Assembly: GCA_030841035.1 (NCBI GenBank)
Contig: JAVEDI010000093.1
Coordinates: 1 to 64,000 of the forward strand
Length of the DNA stretch: 64,000 nt
Direction of reading: 5' to 3'
Source: Actinomycetota bacterium
GTDB taxonomy: Bacteria > Actinomycetota > Actinomycetes > JACCUZ01
Below the pieces are notes generated by a model. The model saw only the letters and a list, made by a program, of their open reading frames with translations. It did not search any database and was not told where the DNA came from. The stretch's first letter is position 1. Each line of letters starts with the position of its first letter. Shown here piece after piece: positions 1 to 12,017 of this stretch. A program made the position numbers and the translations under genes.

Positions 1-1696
1 CAAGCCGGAGATCCTGGCTCGCTACGACGATCAGCTGGCCACGATCGAGAGCCAGTACGGCGACGGCGAGATGGATGAGGAAGAGCGCCACGACGCGGTC
101 ACCAAGCTGTGGGACCGCGCCACCAACGAGGTCGGCGAAGCGCTGTACGAGCACCTCGACGAGTTGAACCCGATCTTCATGATGGCCAACTCCGGAGCTC
201 GTGGCTCGTTCTCGCAGATCCGCCAGCTCGCCGGCATGCGCGGTCTGATGGCGAATCCGAAGGGCGAGATCATCGAGCGTCCGATCAAGGCCAACTTCAT
301 GGAAGGCCTGACCGTGCTCGAGTACTTCATCTCGACCCACGGTGCCCGTAAGGGTCTCGCCGACACGGCGCTGCGTACGGCCGACTCCGGGTATCTGACC
401 CGGCGCCTGGTCGACGTCTCGCAGGACGTGATCATCCGTTCGCCCGACTGCAAGACCAAGGACTACGTCGAGTCGCCCCTTCGCAACGACGAGGGCGAGC
501 TCAACCAGAACCTGGTCGGCCGCGTCACGGCAAAGAAGTTCGCAACCAAGCGCGGTCGCGAGCTGCTCAAGAAGGGCGCGTCGATTGAGCTGGTCGACCT
601 CGAGGAGATCGCGGAGGCGTTCGGCGACGAGGTCGTCACGGTCCCGGTCCGCTCGGTGCTCAAGTGCGAGCTCGAGTCGGGCGTGTGCCAGGCCTGTTAC
701 GGCCGCGCGCTGGCGACCGGGTCGCTGGTCGAGATCGGCGACGCGGTCGGGATCATCGCCGCTCAGTCGATCGGTGAGCCGGGCACGCAGCTGACGATGC
801 GTACCTTCCACACCGGCGGCGTGGCGGGTGACGACATCACCCACGGTCTGCCCCGCGTGGTCGAGCTCTTCGAGGCGCGCCAGCCCAAGGGCGTCGCGCC
901 GATCTCGGAGGTCTCCGGTCGGGTGCGCATCGAGGAGACCGACAAGAAGCGCGAGATCATCATCGTCCCGGACGACGGGGCGGAGGAGGTCTCCTACCCG
1001 ATCTCCAAGCGGTCCCGGCTACGGGTGCAGGACGGCCAGCACGTCGAGGTGGGCGACCAGCTCGTCGTCGGTGCCATCGACCCCAAGCAGGTCCTGCGCA
1101 TCCTCGGCCCCCGCGCCGTGCAGCAGCACCTGGTCAGCGAGGTGCAGGAGGTCTACCGCTCGCAGGGCGTGTCGATCCACGACAAGCACATCGAGGTCAT
1201 CGTCCGTCAGATGCTCAAGCGGGTCACCATCATCGAGTCCGGTGACGCCGAGCTGCTGCCGGGTGAGCTCGCGGAGCGCACCCGCTTCGAGGAGGAGAAC
1301 CGGCGCGTGGTGGCGGAGGGCGGCACGCCTGCCTCCGGCCGCCCCGAGCTCATGGGCATCACCAAGGCCTCGCTCGCGACCGAGTCCTGGCTGTCGGCGG
1401 CCTCCTTCCAGGAGACCACGCGGGTGCTCACGGACGCGGCGATCCACGCCAAGTCCGACCCGCTGCTCGGCCTCAAGGAGAACGTCATCATCGGCAAGCT
1501 GATCCCGGCCGGTACGGGCCTGCCCCGCTACCGCAACATCCGGGTGGAGCCCACCGAGGCGGCGAAGGCCGCGATGTACACGATGGTCGGCTACGAGGGC
1601 GACGGCGGCGCGTTCGACTACGCCCCGTTCGGCTCGGCCGGGTCCGGACAGGCCGTGCCGCTGGAGGACTTCGACTACGGGCCCTACCGGGGCTGA
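1..1696 (+). CDS. rpoC: DNA-directed RNA polymerase beta' subunit, C-terminal part (5' end outside window)
   Basis: Open from the left edge (frame of base 2), so only the last ~560 residues are present. The bridge-helix segment ([16 protein letters not shown]) and the trigger-loop segment ([19 protein letters not shown]) are intact. The beta' zinc site is also visible: the Cys of the PDCKT stretch plus the [14 protein letters not shown] cluster. This is the catalytic half of the clamp and active centre of RNA polymerase. A strong hairpin follows the stop, so rpoBC transcription probably ends here and rpsL starts from its own promoter. Identification is certain. Confidence 0.99.
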   Translation, partial: KPEILARYDDQLATIESQYGDGEMDEEERHDAVTKLWDRATNEVGEALYEHLDELNPIFMMANSGARGSFSQIRQLAGMRGLMANPKGEIIERPIKANFMEGLTVLEYFISTHGARKGLADTALRTADSGYLTRRLVDVSQDVIIRSPDCKTKDYVESPLRNDEGELNQNLVGRVTAKKFATKRGRELLKKGASIELVDLEEIAEAFGDEVVTVPVRSVLKCELESGVCQACYGRALATGSLVEIGDAVGIIAAQSIGEPGTQLTMRTFHTGGVAGDDITHGLPRVVELFEARQPKGVAPISEVSGRVRIEETDKKREIIIVPDDGAEEVSYPISKRSRLRVQDGQHVEVGDQLVVGAIDPKQVLRILGPRAVQQHLVSEVQEVYRSQGVSIHDKHIEVIVRQMLKRVTIIESGDAELLPGELAERTRFEEENRRVVAEGGTPASGRPELMGITKASLATESWLSAASFQETTRVLTDAAIHAKSDPLLGLKENVIIGKLIPAGTGLPRYRNIRVEPTEAAKAAMYTMVGYEGDGGAFDYAPFGSAGSGQAVPLEDFDYGPYRG

Positions 1697-1699
1697 CCG

Positions 1700-1760
1700 C
1701 ACGGCAGGCCAGAGGGTGCGGGACCGGGTCATCGCCCGGTGCCGCACCCTCTCTGCCGTG
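1700..1760 (+). terminator. Long nested hairpin terminator after rpoC
   Basis: The outer arm CACGGCAG (1700-1707) pairs with CTGCCGTG (1753-1760). After a 3-nt bulge, AGAGGGTGCGG (1711-1721) pairs with CCGCACCCTCT (1742-1752). An inner ACCGGG/CCCGGT stem closes a 6-nt loop. There is no clear U-tract, which is common for terminators in GC-rich actinobacteria. Confidence 0.85.
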
Positions 1761-1820
1761 CCGGCCGGATAGCGCGTCGACCTGCGGCGACGTCGGGAGA
1801 GCGGTCGCGCGGGGGCGCTT

Positions 1821-1849
1821 TTGACCTGTGCCGGAACGCTGGGTAATCT
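1821..1849 (+). promoter_or_regulatory. Promoter of the str operon
   Basis: TTGACC (1821-1826) and TAATCT (1844-1849) are separated by exactly 17 bp, a near-consensus housekeeping sigma promoter. The predicted start near 1856 gives a ~250-nt leader before rpsL. Confidence 0.8.
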
Positions 1850-1904
1850 TGCACCCCGTGCCCGGGCTCCCTGGGCCCTCGCGCGCGCCGCAAGACCGAT
1901 GTCC

Positions 1905-1944
1905 GCCAGCACCACCGGCCAGCAGGACCGGCCAGCACCACCGG
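1905..1944 (+). repeat. Direct repeat in the rpsL leader
   Basis: GCCAGCACCACCGG occurs at 1905-1918 and again at 1931-1944 (26-bp period), inside the predicted 5' leader of the str operon. Function unknown. Confidence 0.6.
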
Positions 1945-2020
1945 TGCGGACACCGAGGCGCGATCAACACAGCGCGACCCTCCCGCAGTGCCGACCCCGG
2001 TGCGCGGGCTGGCCCGGGTG

Positions 2021-2046
2021 ACACGCCCGACCGCGGGGGTCGGGCG
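2021..2046 (+). promoter_or_regulatory. Leader hairpin shared with the S10 operon
   Basis: CGCCCGACC (2024-2032) pairs with GGTCGGGCG (2038-2046) around a GCGGG loop. The 23 nt at 2021-2043 match 6694-6716 in the S10 leader at 21 positions. The element sits 63 nt before the rpsL start. Role inferred only: possible autoregulation by a ribosomal protein, or transcript stability. Confidence 0.55.
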
Positions 2047-2106
2047 ACCGGCAGCACCAGACCACGGCACGACACACCAGCACGAGACGGAGACTGAAGG
2101 CGGCTC

Positions 2107-2481
2107 ATGCCCACCATCCAGCAGCTGGTCCGCAAGGGCCGCCAGGACAAGGTCGAGAAGACCAAGACGCCGGCTCTCAAGGGTTCGCCCCAGCGCCGCG
2201 GCGTGTGCACGCGCGTCTACACCACCACCCCCAAGAAGCCGAACTCGGCGCTGCGCAAGGTCGCCCGCGTGCGCCTCACCTCGGGCATCGAGGTCACGGC
2301 CTACATCCCCGGTGTCGGCCACAACCTGCAGGAGCACTCGATCGTGCTCGTGCGCGGTGGTCGGGTGAAGGACCTGCCGGGCGTCCGTTACAAGATCATC
2401 CGCGGGTCGCTCGACACCCAGGGCGTGAAGAACCGCAAGCAGGCTCGCAGCCGCTACGGCGCGAAGAAGGAGAAGAGCTGA
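2107..2481 (+). CDS. rpsL: 30S ribosomal protein S12
   Basis: A full-length 124-residue S12 of the decoding centre. The conserved [13 protein letters not shown] segment carries Lys43, and Lys88 is present next to Asp89. Both are the wild-type (streptomycin-sensitive) residues at the classical resistance positions. It is the first gene of the str operon, behind a near-consensus promoter and a long structured leader. Its stop overlaps the rpsG start by one base (TGATG), implying translational coupling. Confidence 0.99.
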   Translation: MPTIQQLVRKGRQDKVEKTKTPALKGSPQRRGVCTRVYTTTPKKPNSALRKVARVRLTSGIEVTAYIPGVGHNLQEHSIVLVRGGRVKDLPGVRYKIIRGSLDTQGVKNRKQARSRYGAKKEKS

Positions 2482-2951
2482 TGCCGCGCAAGGGCCCCGC
2501 CCCCAAGCGACCGGTCATCATTGACCCGGTCTACAACTCCCCGCTGGTCACCGCCCTGGTGAACAAGGTGCTCGGTGCCGGAAAGCGCTCGGTCGCCGAG
2601 CGCATCGTCTACGGCGCCCTCGAGGGCTGCCGTGACAAGAGCGGCAACGACCCGGTCATCACGCTCAAGCGCGCGCTCGACAACGTCAAGCCCGCTCTCG
2701 AGGTCCGCAGCCGCCGGGTCGGCGGCGCGACCTACCAGGTCCCCGTCGAGGTCCGCCCGAGCCGCTCGACCACGCTGGCCCTGCGCTGGCTGGTCGGCTA
2801 CTCCAAGGCGCGCCGCGAGAAGACCATGACCGAGCGGCTGATGAACGAGCTGCTGGACGCCAGCAACGGCCTGGGCGCCAGCGTCAAGCGCCGTGAGGAC
2901 ACCCACAAGATGGCCGAGTCGAACAAGGCCTTCGCGCACTACCGCTGGTAG
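2481..2951 (+). CDS. rpsG: 30S ribosomal protein S7
   Basis: 156 residues, starting [11 protein letters not shown], the expected length for bacterial S7. S7 nucleates assembly of the 30S head by binding the 3' domain of 16S rRNA, and contacts mRNA at the E site. The ATG shares a base with the rpsL stop; a longer upstream reading frame exists but is the shifted rpsL region. A 92-bp gap precedes fusA. In enterobacteria S7 represses its own operon. The sequence does not show whether that holds here. Confidence 0.99.
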   Translation: MPRKGPAPKRPVIIDPVYNSPLVTALVNKVLGAGKRSVAERIVYGALEGCRDKSGNDPVITLKRALDNVKPALEVRSRRVGGATYQVPVEVRPSRSTTLALRWLVGYSKARREKTMTERLMNELLDASNGLGASVKRREDTHKMAESNKAFAHYRW

Positions 2952-3043
2952 GACCGCCGTCGCCGCCCTGCCGGGCGACCTCCGCACAGAGACGACAGCC
3001 GCAACACCGTCGCGACAGCGACAAGAAGGGGACAGAGCACACC

Positions 3044-5146
3044 GTGGCACTCGACACCGCCGTCATCGACCTGGCCAGGGTCCGCAACATCGGGATCATG
3101 GCCCATATCGACGCGGGCAAGACCACCACGACTGAGCGGATCCTGTTCTACACCGGCATCAACTACAAGATCGGTGAGGTCCACGAGGGCGCCGCCACGA
3201 TGGACTGGATGGAGCAGGAGCAGGAGCGGGGGATCACCATCACCTCGGCCGCCACCACCTGTGAGTGGGACGGCCACACCATCAACATCATCGACACGCC
3301 TGGCCACGTCGACTTCACCGTCGAGGTGGAGCGCTCGCTGCGGGTGCTCGACGGGGCGGTCGCCGTCTTCGACGGCGTCGCGGGTGTCGAGCCGCAGTCC
3401 GAGACCGTCTGGCGCCAGGCCGACCGCTACAACGTGCCGCGCATCTGCTTCGTCAACAAGCTGGACCGCACCGGGGCGGAGTTCCACCGCTGCGTCGAGA
3501 TGATCGTGACCCGCCTGAACGCGATCCCGCTCGTCCTGCAGATCCCGGTGGGCACCGAGGCCGACTTCAGGGGCGTCATCGACCTGGTCGGCATGAAGGC
3601 CCTGCTCTGGCCCGACGACGCGGAGAAGGGCGTCAGCTTCGACACCGTCGAGATCCCCGCGTCGCACGCCGAGGCCGCCCGTGAGTGGCGCGACCGGCTG
3701 GTCGAGACGGCCGCCGAGAACGACGACTCGCTGATGGAGCTCTACCTGGAGGGCATCGAGCCCACCGAGGCGCAGCTCATCGCCGGCATCCGCCGGGCGA
3801 CCCTGGCCAGCAAGGTGACGCCCGTGGTCACCGGCTCGGCGTTCAAGAACAAGGGCGTTCAGCCCATGCTCGACGCCGTCACGCGTTACCTCCCCTCGCC
3901 GCTGGACGTCGGTGCCATCGAGGGGCACGCGGTGGGCAAGGAGGACGAGGCCCTCCTGCGCGAGCCCGACAAGGACGCACCGCTGGCGACGCTGGCCTTC
4001 AAGATCGCTAGCGACCCGCACCTCGGCAAGCTGACCTACATCCGCATCTACTCCGGGACGCTGCTCACCAGCTCGCAGGTGCTCAACAGCACCAAGGGCC
4101 ACAAGGAGCGCATCGGCAAGATCTACCGGATGCACGCGAACAAGCGCGAGGAGATCGAGAGGGCCACGGCCGGCCAGATCGTCGCGGTGATGGGCCTGAA
4201 GAACACGACGACCGGCGACACCCTGTGCGGCTCCGAGGCGCCGGTGATCCTCGAGTCGATGAACTTCCCGGCACCGGTCATCTCGGTCGCGATCGAGCCC
4301 AAGTCCAAGGGCGACCAGGAGCGCCTCGGCACCGCCATCCAGCGCCTCGCCGAGGAGGACCCGACCTTCCAGGTGCGCACCGACGAGGAGACCGGCCAGA
4401 CCATCATCGCCGGCATGGGTGAGCTGCACCTGGAGGTGCTGGTCGACCGGATGAAGCGCGAGTTCCGCGTCGAGGCCAACATCGGCAAGCCGCAGGTGGC
4501 CTACCGCGAGACGATCCGCCGCAAGGTCGACCGCCTCGACTACACCCACAAGAAGCAGACCGGCGGTTCGGGCCAGTACGCCAAGGTCCAGATCTCGATC
4601 GAGCCCACGGGCGCGGGTGACGGCGGCTACGAGTTCGAGAACAAGGTCACCGGTGGCCGCATCCCGCGGGAGTACATCCCCTCGGTCGACGCCGGCGCCC
4701 AGGAGGCCATGGAGTTCGGCATCCTGGCCGGCTACCCGCTGGTCGACATCAAGGTCACCCTGCTCGACGGTGGCTACCACGACGTCGACTCCTCGGAGCT
4801 GGCCTTCAAGATCGCCGGTTCGATGGCGTTCAAGGAGGCGGCCCGCAAGGCGGACCCGGTTCTTCTCGAGCCGATGATGTCGGTCGAGGTGACGACGCCC
4901 GAGGACTACATGGGAGAGGTCATCGGCGACCTCAACTCTCGCCGTGGCCATATCCAGGCCATGGAGGAGCGTTCGGGAGCCCGGATCGTCAACGCACTGG
5001 TTCCGCTGTCGGAGATGTTCGGCTACGTCGGCGATCTGCGCAGCAAGACGCAGGGCCGGGCGAGCTACAGCATGCAGTTCGACTCCTACGCCGAGGTTCC
5101 TCGCAACGTGGCGGAAGAGATCATCAAGAAGGCGCGCGGGGAATGA
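3044..5146 (+). CDS. fusA: Translation elongation factor G
   Basis: 700 residues with a GTG start. The GTPase domain carries the P-loop AHIDAGKT (residues 20-27), the switch II motif DTPGH and NKLD. Domains II-V follow, including the YRETIRR segment that begins domain IV. It catalyses ribosome translocation and, with RRF, recycling. Third gene of the str operon, 86 bp upstream of tuf. Length and motifs fit the housekeeping EF-G rather than a tetracycline-protection paralogue. Confidence 0.99.
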   Translation: MALDTAVIDLARVRNIGIMAHIDAGKTTTTERILFYTGINYKIGEVHEGAATMDWMEQEQERGITITSAATTCEWDGHTINIIDTPGHVDFTVEVERSLRVLDGAVAVFDGVAGVEPQSETVWRQADRYNVPRICFVNKLDRTGAEFHRCVEMIVTRLNAIPLVLQIPVGTEADFRGVIDLVGMKALLWPDDAEKGVSFDTVEIPASHAEAAREWRDRLVETAAENDDSLMELYLEGIEPTEAQLIAGIRRATLASKVTPVVTGSAFKNKGVQPMLDAVTRYLPSPLDVGAIEGHAVGKEDEALLREPDKDAPLATLAFKIASDPHLGKLTYIRIYSGTLLTSSQVLNSTKGHKERIGKIYRMHANKREEIERATAGQIVAVMGLKNTTTGDTLCGSEAPVILESMNFPAPVISVAIEPKSKGDQERLGTAIQRLAEEDPTFQVRTDEETGQTIIAGMGELHLEVLVDRMKREFRVEANIGKPQVAYRETIRRKVDRLDYTHKKQTGGSGQYAKVQISIEPTGAGDGGYEFENKVTGGRIPREYIPSVDAGAQEAMEFGILAGYPLVDIKVTLLDGGYHDVDSSELAFKIAGSMAFKEAARKADPVLLEPMMSVEVTTPEDYMGEVIGDLNSRRGHIQAMEERSGARIVNALVPLSEMFGYVGDLRSKTQGRASYSMQFDSYAEVPRNVAEEIIKKARGE

Positions 5147-5232
5147 CCGGGGACTAGCTCCCAGCTGAGCCCCACCCGCGCTAGCAAGCACGTCGTACGG
5201 CGTACAACTCTCAAGTCCTGAGGAGGACCCCA

Positions 5233-6429
<1,197 letters not shown>

Positions 6430-6435
6430 GACGGT

Positions 6436-6498
6436 CCCCGCCGCGTCGCCCGCCTGGCGGGTGACGGCGGGCGGGGCCGGGTCCGCCGCCCTGGCGGA
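6436..6498 (+). terminator. Tandem hairpins after tuf
   Basis: A C-rich arm from 6436 (CCCCGCC...CGCCCGCC) pairs, with a small bulge, with GGCGGGTGACGGCGGGCGGGG ending at 6476. A second small stem TCCGCC/GGCGGA (6482-6487/6493-6498) follows. Likely Rho-independent end of the str operon. No U-tract. Confidence 0.65.
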
Positions 6499-6523
6499 TT
6501 CGCCAAAGCCGCACGCGCTGCGG

Positions 6524-6529
6524 CATACT
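6524..6529 (+). promoter_or_regulatory. Candidate -10 element of the S10 operon promoter
   Basis: CATACT (6524-6529) resembles TATACT. No good -35 lies at 17 bp; TTCGCC lies 19 bp upstream. A start near 6536 would place the strong 6551-6599 hairpin at the 5' end of the S10 transcript. Confidence 0.4.
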
Positions 6530-6550
6530 GCAAGCGACGTTGCTCGGCCG

Positions 6551-6599
6551 GGCGGTCGGGTCACCACGCCCCACGGGCGTGGTGGTGATCGGCCGCCCG
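6551..6599 (+). promoter_or_regulatory. Strong hairpin at the 5' end of the S10 leader
   Basis: The core CACCACGCCC (6563-6572) pairs with GGGCGTGGTG (6576-6585) around a 3-nt loop. An outer GGGCGG/CCGCCC stem (6551-6556/6594-6599) encloses an internal loop. The predicted promoter lies just upstream, so this would be transcribed as leader RNA. Confidence 0.5.
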
Positions 6600-6693
6600 T
6601 GCCGTGCGCCTGGAGCCCCGAGGGCCCCGGGCACGCCCCCATCGACCCCCCGGCCTCCGCTCGCGCGGAGCCCGGTCCCACGCCGGGGGCGCG

Positions 6694-6716
6694 ACACACC
6701 CGACCTCGGGGGTCGG
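6694..6716 (+). promoter_or_regulatory. Leader hairpin shared with the str operon
   Basis: CCGACC (6700-6705) pairs with GGTCGG (6711-6716) around a TCGGG loop. The 23 nt differ from 2021-2043 at two positions only (A for G at the 5th, T for G at the 13th). It lies 73 nt before rpsJ. Confidence 0.55.
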
Positions 6717-6789
6717 AGCCCACGGGGCGACCGCGGGAAACCGCAGCCGCCCACCGCAGCGCCACGAACAGAAGGAACGAGCAGAAGCC

Positions 6790-7098
6790 ATGGCGGGACA
6801 GAAGATCCGCATCCGGCTCAAGGCCTACGACCACGAGGTCATCGACTCATCGGCACGCAAGATCGTCGACACGGTGACCCGGACCGGTGCGCAGGTCGCG
6901 GGGCCGGTGCCGCTGCCGACCGAGAAGAACGTCTACTGCGTCATCCGCTCGCCGCACAAGTACAAGGACTCACGCGAGCACTTCGAGATGCGCACGCACA
7001 AGCGGCTCATCGACATCATCGACCCGACACCGAAGACCGTGGACTCGCTGATGCGCCTCGATCTGCCGGCAGGCGTCGACATCGAGATCAAGCTCTAA
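6790..7098 (+). CDS. rpsJ: 30S ribosomal protein S10
   Basis: 102 residues from ATG 6790 ([15 protein letters not shown]), the normal start and length for S10. A longer in-frame extension upstream runs through the GC-rich leader and is not S10-like. S10 is part of the 30S head and also the NusE subunit of antitermination complexes. First gene of the S10 cluster, behind a ~250-nt leader with two notable hairpins. rplC follows after 74 bp. Confidence 0.98.
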   Translation: MAGQKIRIRLKAYDHEVIDSSARKIVDTVTRTGAQVAGPVPLPTEKNVYCVIRSPHKYKDSREHFEMRTHKRLIDIIDPTPKTVDSLMRLDLPAGVDIEIKL

Positions 7099-7172
7099 GG
7101 GCCGGCTGCGAAGAAGCAACAGCCGGCTGCGAACAGAAACAGCCGCGAGAGACAGCAGAGGACTCGCTAGTC

Positions 7173-7841
7173 ATGGGTAAGCAGATGAAGGGCCTGCTGG
7201 GCGAAAAGCTCGGCATGACCCAGGTCTTCGACGAGAACAACCGCATGGTCCCGGTCACCGTCGTGCAGGCCGGCCCGTGCGTGGTCACGCAGGTGCGCTC
7301 CGTCGACGTCGACGGGTACGCCGCCGTGCAGCTGGGCTTCGGTGCCGTCGACCCCCGCCGGGTGAACAAGCCCGACGGTGGCCACTTCGCCAAGGCCGGC
7401 GTCACTCCCCGGCGCGTCCTGGTCGAGCTGCGCACCGATGACGCGACCGAGTACACGCTGGGCCAGGAGCTGACCGCCGAGGTGTTCGAGGCCGGCCAGC
7501 GCATCGACGTGAGCGCCGCCAGCAAGGGCAAGGGCACCGCCGGCGTCATGAAGCGCCACGGGTTCCACGGCGTGTCCGCCTCGCACGGCTCGCACCGCAA
7601 CCACCGCAAGCCTGGCTCCATCGGCGGCGCATCTACTCCCGGCCGGGTGTTCCGTGGCATGAAGATGGCCGGGCGCATGGGCAACGAGCGGGTCACCACC
7701 CAGGGCCTCACCGTCCACGCGGTCGACGCCGAGCGCGGGCTGCTGCTGATCAAGGGCGCCGTCCCCGGGCCCAAGGGCGGGGTGGTGCTGATCCGCACCG
7801 CCGCCAAGGGCAGCGCGGTCGCGAAGGGAGCCGAGCAGTGA
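7173..7841 (+). CDS. rplC: 50S ribosomal protein L3
   Basis: 222 residues starting [21 protein letters not shown]3 binds 23S rRNA near the peptidyl transferase centre. The [15 protein letters not shown] segment of the central extension, carrying the conserved Gln/His-rich loop region, is visible. The reading frame extends far upstream, but the upstream part is the shifted leader and rpsJ region. The stop overlaps the rplD start as GTGA. Confidence 0.98.
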   Translation: MGKQMKGLLGEKLGMTQVFDENNRMVPVTVVQAGPCVVTQVRSVDVDGYAAVQLGFGAVDPRRVNKPDGGHFAKAGVTPRRVLVELRTDDATEYTLGQELTAEVFEAGQRIDVSAASKGKGTAGVMKRHGFHGVSASHGSHRNHRKPGSIGGASTPGRVFRGMKMAGRMGNERVTTQGLTVHAVDAERGLLLIKGAVPGPKGGVVLIRTAAKGSAVAKGAEQ

Positions 7842-8632
7842 CCGACACCATCGTGACCGCACGCCAGACCCGCGAGGTCGACGTGATCGGCGCGGACGGA
7901 GCCAAGGCCGGCACCGTCGAGCTGCCGGGCGACGTCTTCGACGTACAGGTCAACGTCCCGCTGATCCACCAGGTCGTGGTGGCCCAGCTGGCCGCCGCCC
8001 GCCAGGGCACCCACTCCACCAAGAACCGCGGCGGGGTCCGCGGCGGTGGCCGCAAGCCCTACCGGCAGAAGGGCACCGGCCGGGCGCGTCAGGGCTCGAC
8101 GCGGGCACCGCAGTTCGCCGGCGGTGGCGTCGTGCACGGGCCCAGCCCGCGCAGCTACGTCCAGCGCACCCCCAAGAAGATGAAGGCTGCCGCCCTGCGT
8201 GGCGCCCTCTCCGACCGGGCGCGCAATGGCCGGGTGCACGTCGTCACCGGTCTGGTCGACGGTGACGCCCCCTCGACGAAGGCGGCCGTCACCGCGTTGC
8301 GAGGTCTCTCCGAGCGCAAGCACGTGCTCGTGGTGCTGGCGCGCAGCGACGAGCTGACCTGGAAGAGCCTGCGCAACTCGGTGCAGGTGCACCTGCTCGC
8401 TCCGGACCAGCTCAACACCTACGACGTGCTCGTCTCCGACGACGTCGTGTTCACCCGCGACGCGCTCGAGGAGTTCCTGGCCGGGCCCGCGCAGGGTCGC
8501 TCCGCCAGCGCCACGGCCACCGAGAGCGAAGCGGCCGCGCAGTCCGCCGTCGAGACGCCTGCGACCGACGAGTCCGCGACCGACGAGTCCGTCACCGACG
8601 AGTCCGTCACCGACGAGGGGAGCGAGAAGTGA
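7838..8632 (+). CDS. rplD: 50S ribosomal protein L4 with a repetitive acidic tail
   Basis: 264 residues, GTG start overlapping the rplC stop by 4 bases. The L4 core carries the basic loop [20 protein letters not shown]. The core ends at about residue 215 and is followed by a ~50-residue low-complexity acidic tail. The tail ends in four near-identical [10 protein letters not shown] units, encoded by a 15-bp tandem repeat. Typical L4 is ~205-220 residues, so the tail is an addition. L4 lines the exit tunnel and in E. coli represses the S10 operon. Confidence 0.98.
   Translation: MTDTIVTARQTREVDVIGADGAKAGTVELPGDVFDVQVNVPLIHQVVVAQLAAARQGTHSTKNRGGVRGGGRKPYRQKGTGRARQGSTRAPQFAGGGVVHGPSPRSYVQRTPKKMKAAALRGALSDRARNGRVHVVTGLVDGDAPSTKAAVTALRGLSERKHVLVVLARSDELTWKSLRNSVQVHLLAPDQLNTYDVLVSDDVVFTRDALEEFLAGPAQGRSASATATESEAAAQSAVETPATDESATDESVTDESVTDEGSEK
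8561..8620 (+). repeat. Four 15-bp tandem repeats at the 3' end of rplD
   Basis: GCGACCGACGAGTCC twice (8561-8590), then GTCACCGACGAGTCC and GTCACCGACGAGGGG (8591-8620). The unit is in frame and encodes the (A/V)TDE(S/G) tail of L4. Such a repeat could vary in copy number between strains. Confidence 0.9.
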
Positions 8633-8933
8633 GCTCGATCCACAAGGACCCCCGGGACGTGCTGCTCGCCCCGGTCGTCTCGGAGAAGAGCTACGGGCTC
8701 CTCGACGAGAACAAGTACACGTTCCTGGTGCACCGCGAGGCCAACAAGACCGAGATCAAGATCGCGGTCGAGAAGGTCTTCGGCGTGAAGGTCTCCAGCG
8801 TCAACACGCTCAATCGGGAGGGCAAGCGCAAGCGCACCCGCACCGGCTGGGGCCGGCGCGGCGCCAGCAAGCGCGCCATCGTCACCGTCGCCGAGGGCGA
8901 CCGCATCGACATCTTCGGAGGGCCGGTCAGCTA

Positions 8934-8934
<1 letters not shown>
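8629..8934 (+). CDS. rplW: 50S ribosomal protein L23
   Basis: 101 residues, GTG start overlapping the rplD stop (GTGA). L23 sits at the tunnel exit and is the docking site for trigger factor and SRP. The conserved N-terminal [17 protein letters not shown] and the VEKVFGVKV segment are present. The stop overlaps rplB by one base (TAATG). Length is typical. Confidence 0.98.
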
Positions 8935-9770
<836 letters not shown>

Positions 9771-9798
9771 CCGGAATCGACGAAGGAAGACAGCCACA

Positions 9799-10080
9799 AT
9801 GCCGCGTTCCCTCAAGAAGGGTCCCTTCGTGGACGACCACCTGCTGAAGAAGGTGGACGTCCAGAACGACAAGGGCACCAAGAACGTCATCAAGACGTGG
9901 TCCCGTCGCTCGATGATCGTGCCGGCCATGCTCGGTCACACCATCGCGGTGCACGACGGCCGCAAACACGTCCCGGTCTTCGTGACCGAGGCCATGGTGG
10001 GGCACAAGCTGGGCGAGTTCGCCCCGACGCGCACCTTCCGCGGCCACATCCGCGACGACCGGAGGTCGCGCCGTGGCTGA
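9799..10080 (+). CDS. rpsS: 30S ribosomal protein S19
   Basis: 93 residues from ATG 9799 ([19 protein letters not shown]). S19 is on the 30S head and contacts the A-site finger of the 50S. The [12 protein letters not shown] signature near the C-terminus is complete. A longer reading frame begins inside rplB but is not S19-like. The 3' end overlaps rplV by 8 bases. Confidence 0.98.
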   Translation: MPRSLKKGPFVDDHLLKKVDVQNDKGTKNVIKTWSRRSMIVPAMLGHTIAVHDGRKHVPVFVTEAMVGHKLGEFAPTRTFRGHIRDDRRSRRG

Positions 10081-10516
10081 CCTCACCGTCGAGGGCGCCG
10101 AGCGGGCGCCCGCGCGCGCTCAGGCCCGGTTCGTCCACGTGACCCCGATGAAGGCCCGCCGCATCGTCGACCTCATCCGCGGGATGCAGGCCGACGAGGC
10201 CCTGGCCGCGCTGCGCTTCGCGCCGCAGGCCGCGAGCGAGCCGGTCTACAAGGTGCTCGCCAGCGCCGTCGCGAACGCCCGGTACACCGCCGAGCGGGAG
10301 AGCCGCCGCATCGAGGCCGGTGACCTGCTCGTGCAGGAGGCCTACGTCGACGAGGGCCCGACCGCCAAGCGGTTCCGCCCACGCGCCCAGGGCCGTGCCT
10401 ACCGCGTGCGCAAGCGCACGAGCCACATCACCGTGGTGGTCGCGCCTCGTCCCGAGGACACCCGGGCGAGCGGCCCGAACCACAAGACGTCCAGCCAGAA
10501 GAGGAGGACCCGCTAG
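10073..10516 (+). CDS. rplV: 50S ribosomal protein L22
   Basis: 147 residues, GTG start 8 bases inside rpsS. L22 lines the exit tunnel; the beta-hairpin region around [18 protein letters not shown] reaches the constriction and is where macrolide-resistance mutations arise. It is ~30 residues longer than E. coli L22, through a short N-terminal extension and a basic C-terminal tail. Its TAG stop shares a base with the rpsC start. Confidence 0.98.
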   Translation: MADLTVEGAERAPARAQARFVHVTPMKARRIVDLIRGMQADEALAALRFAPQAASEPVYKVLASAVANARYTAERESRRIEAGDLLVQEAYVDEGPTAKRFRPRAQGRAYRVRKRTSHITVVVAPRPEDTRASGPNHKTSSQKRRTR

Positions 10517-11352
10517 TGGGCCAGAAGGTCAACCCCCACGGGTTCCGCCTAGGCATCTCCACCGACCACAAGAGCCGGTGGTTTGCCGACAGCACCAAGT
10601 CGGGACAGCGCTACAGCGACTACGTCAAGGAAGACGTGGCGATCCGCCGCCTCATGTCCAAGGGCATGGAGCGCGCCGGCATCTCCCGCGTCGAGATCGA
10701 GCGCACCCGTGACCGGGTCCGCGTCGACATCCACACCGCGCGCCCGGGCATCGTGATCGGCCGCCGGGGCGCCGAGGCGGACCGCATCCGCGGTGACCTG
10801 GAGAAGCTCACCGGCAAGCAGGTGCAGCTGAACATCCTCGAGGTCAAGAACCCCGAGGTCGACGCGCAGCTCGTCGCGCAGGGCGTGGCCGAGCAGCTCT
10901 CCAGCCGCGTCTCCTTCCGCCGTGCGATGCGCAAGTCGATGCAGACCACGATGAAGGCCGGCGCCAAGGGCATCCGCGTGCAGTGCGCCGGTCGTCTCGG
11001 CGGTGCCGAGATGTCGCGTTCCGAGTTCTACCGCGAGGGTCGCGTCCCGCTGCACACCCTGCGCGCCAACATCGACTACGGCTTCTACGAGGCCCGTACG
11101 ACGTTCGGGCGCATCGGTGTGAAGGTGTGGATCTACAAGGGCGACGCGCAGGCCAACCGTGCCGAGCGCGAGGCTGCCCAGGCGGCGGCCCGACTGGCCC
11201 AGCGCCAGCGTCCGGCCCGGTCCACCCGGCCGCGCCGTGACGAAGGGCCGGGCGAGGGCGCCCCCCGCGAGGCGAGCGAGGCTCCCGCAGCAGAGGCCGC
11301 CGCGGCGGGGCCGGCATCGGCCGAGCCGCAGAGCAGCGGAACGGAGGCCTGA
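10516..11352 (+). CDS. rpsC: 30S ribosomal protein S3 with Ala/Glu-rich C-terminal extension
   Basis: 278 residues, GTG start within the rplV stop. The KH domain (around [14 protein letters not shown]) and the C-terminal S3 domain are complete. S3 forms part of the mRNA entry channel and its helicase activity. After about residue 215 there is a ~60-residue low-complexity extension rich in Arg and Pro, then Ala and Glu, ending SSGTEA. Comparable tails occur on L4, L17 and S9 in this window. Confidence 0.98.
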   Translation: MGQKVNPHGFRLGISTDHKSRWFADSTKSGQRYSDYVKEDVAIRRLMSKGMERAGISRVEIERTRDRVRVDIHTARPGIVIGRRGAEADRIRGDLEKLTGKQVQLNILEVKNPEVDAQLVAQGVAEQLSSRVSFRRAMRKSMQTTMKAGAKGIRVQCAGRLGGAEMSRSEFYREGRVPLHTLRANIDYGFYEARTTFGRIGVKVWIYKGDAQANRAEREAAQAAARLAQRQRPARSTRPRRDEGPGEGAPREASEAPAAEAAAAGPASAEPQSSGTEA

Positions 11353-11354
11353 CC

Positions 11355-11768
11355 ATGCTGATCCCACGCCGGGTCAAGCACCGCAAGCAGCACCACCCCA
11401 GCCGCACCGGCATGGCCAAGGGTGGCACCAAGATCGCTTTCGGTGACTTCGGCATCCAGGCCCTGGAGCCCGCCTACGTCACCAACCGGCAGATCGAGTC
11501 CGCCCGTATCGCCATGACACGCCACATCAAGCGTGGCGGCAAGGTGTGGATCAACATCTACCCCGACCGGCCACTGACCAAGAAGCCGGCCGAGACCCGG
11601 ATGGGATCCGGTAAGGGCTCGCCCGAGTGGTGGATCGCCAACGTCAAGCCCGGACGAGTGATGTTCGAGCTCTCCGGCGTGCCCGAGCCCATCGCCAAAG
11701 AGGCGATGCGCCGCGCCATGCACAAGCTCCCGATGAAATGCCGTTTCATCCGGCGCGAGGAGGTCTGA
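11355..11768 (+). CDS. rplP: 50S ribosomal protein L16
   Basis: 137 residues, starting [19 protein letters not shown] two bases after the rpsC stop. L16 organises the A-site region of 23S rRNA and is a late assembly protein. The conserved [19 protein letters not shown] segment is present, including the Arg that is a hydroxylation target in E. coli. Length is typical. rpmC follows 3 bp after the stop. Confidence 0.99.
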   Translation: MLIPRRVKHRKQHHPSRTGMAKGGTKIAFGDFGIQALEPAYVTNRQIESARIAMTRHIKRGGKVWINIYPDRPLTKKPAETRMGSGKGSPEWWIANVKPGRVMFELSGVPEPIAKEAMRRAMHKLPMKCRFIRREEV

Positions 11769-11771
11769 GCC

Positions 11772-12017
11772 ATGAGCAGTCTGCAGAACAAGCTCTCGGC
11801 ACCCCTTCGGAGCCTGGAGGACGACGAGCTCGAGACCAAGCTGCGCGAGGCCAAGGAAGAGCTGTTCAACCTGCGCTTCCAGGCCGCCACCGGCCAGCTC
11901 GAGAGTCACGGTCGCCTCAACGCCGTCCGCAAGGACATCGCCCGCATCTACACGGTGATGCGCGAGCGCGAGCTCGGCATCAGCGCGGTCGAGGCTGACA
12001 GCGAGGCGTCGGCATGA
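11772..12017 (+). CDS. rpmC: 50S ribosomal protein L29
   Basis: 81 residues. The helical hairpin core ([20 protein letters not shown], then [20 protein letters not shown]) is typical L29. L29 lies next to L23 at the tunnel exit. It is slightly longer than the ~65-residue family norm, through short acidic ends. The stop overlaps the next start (ATGA), so rpsQ is probably translationally coupled. Confidence 0.97.
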   Translation: MSSLQNKLSAPLRSLEDDELETKLREAKEELFNLRFQAATGQLESHGRLNAVRKDIARIYTVMRERELGISAVEADSEASA

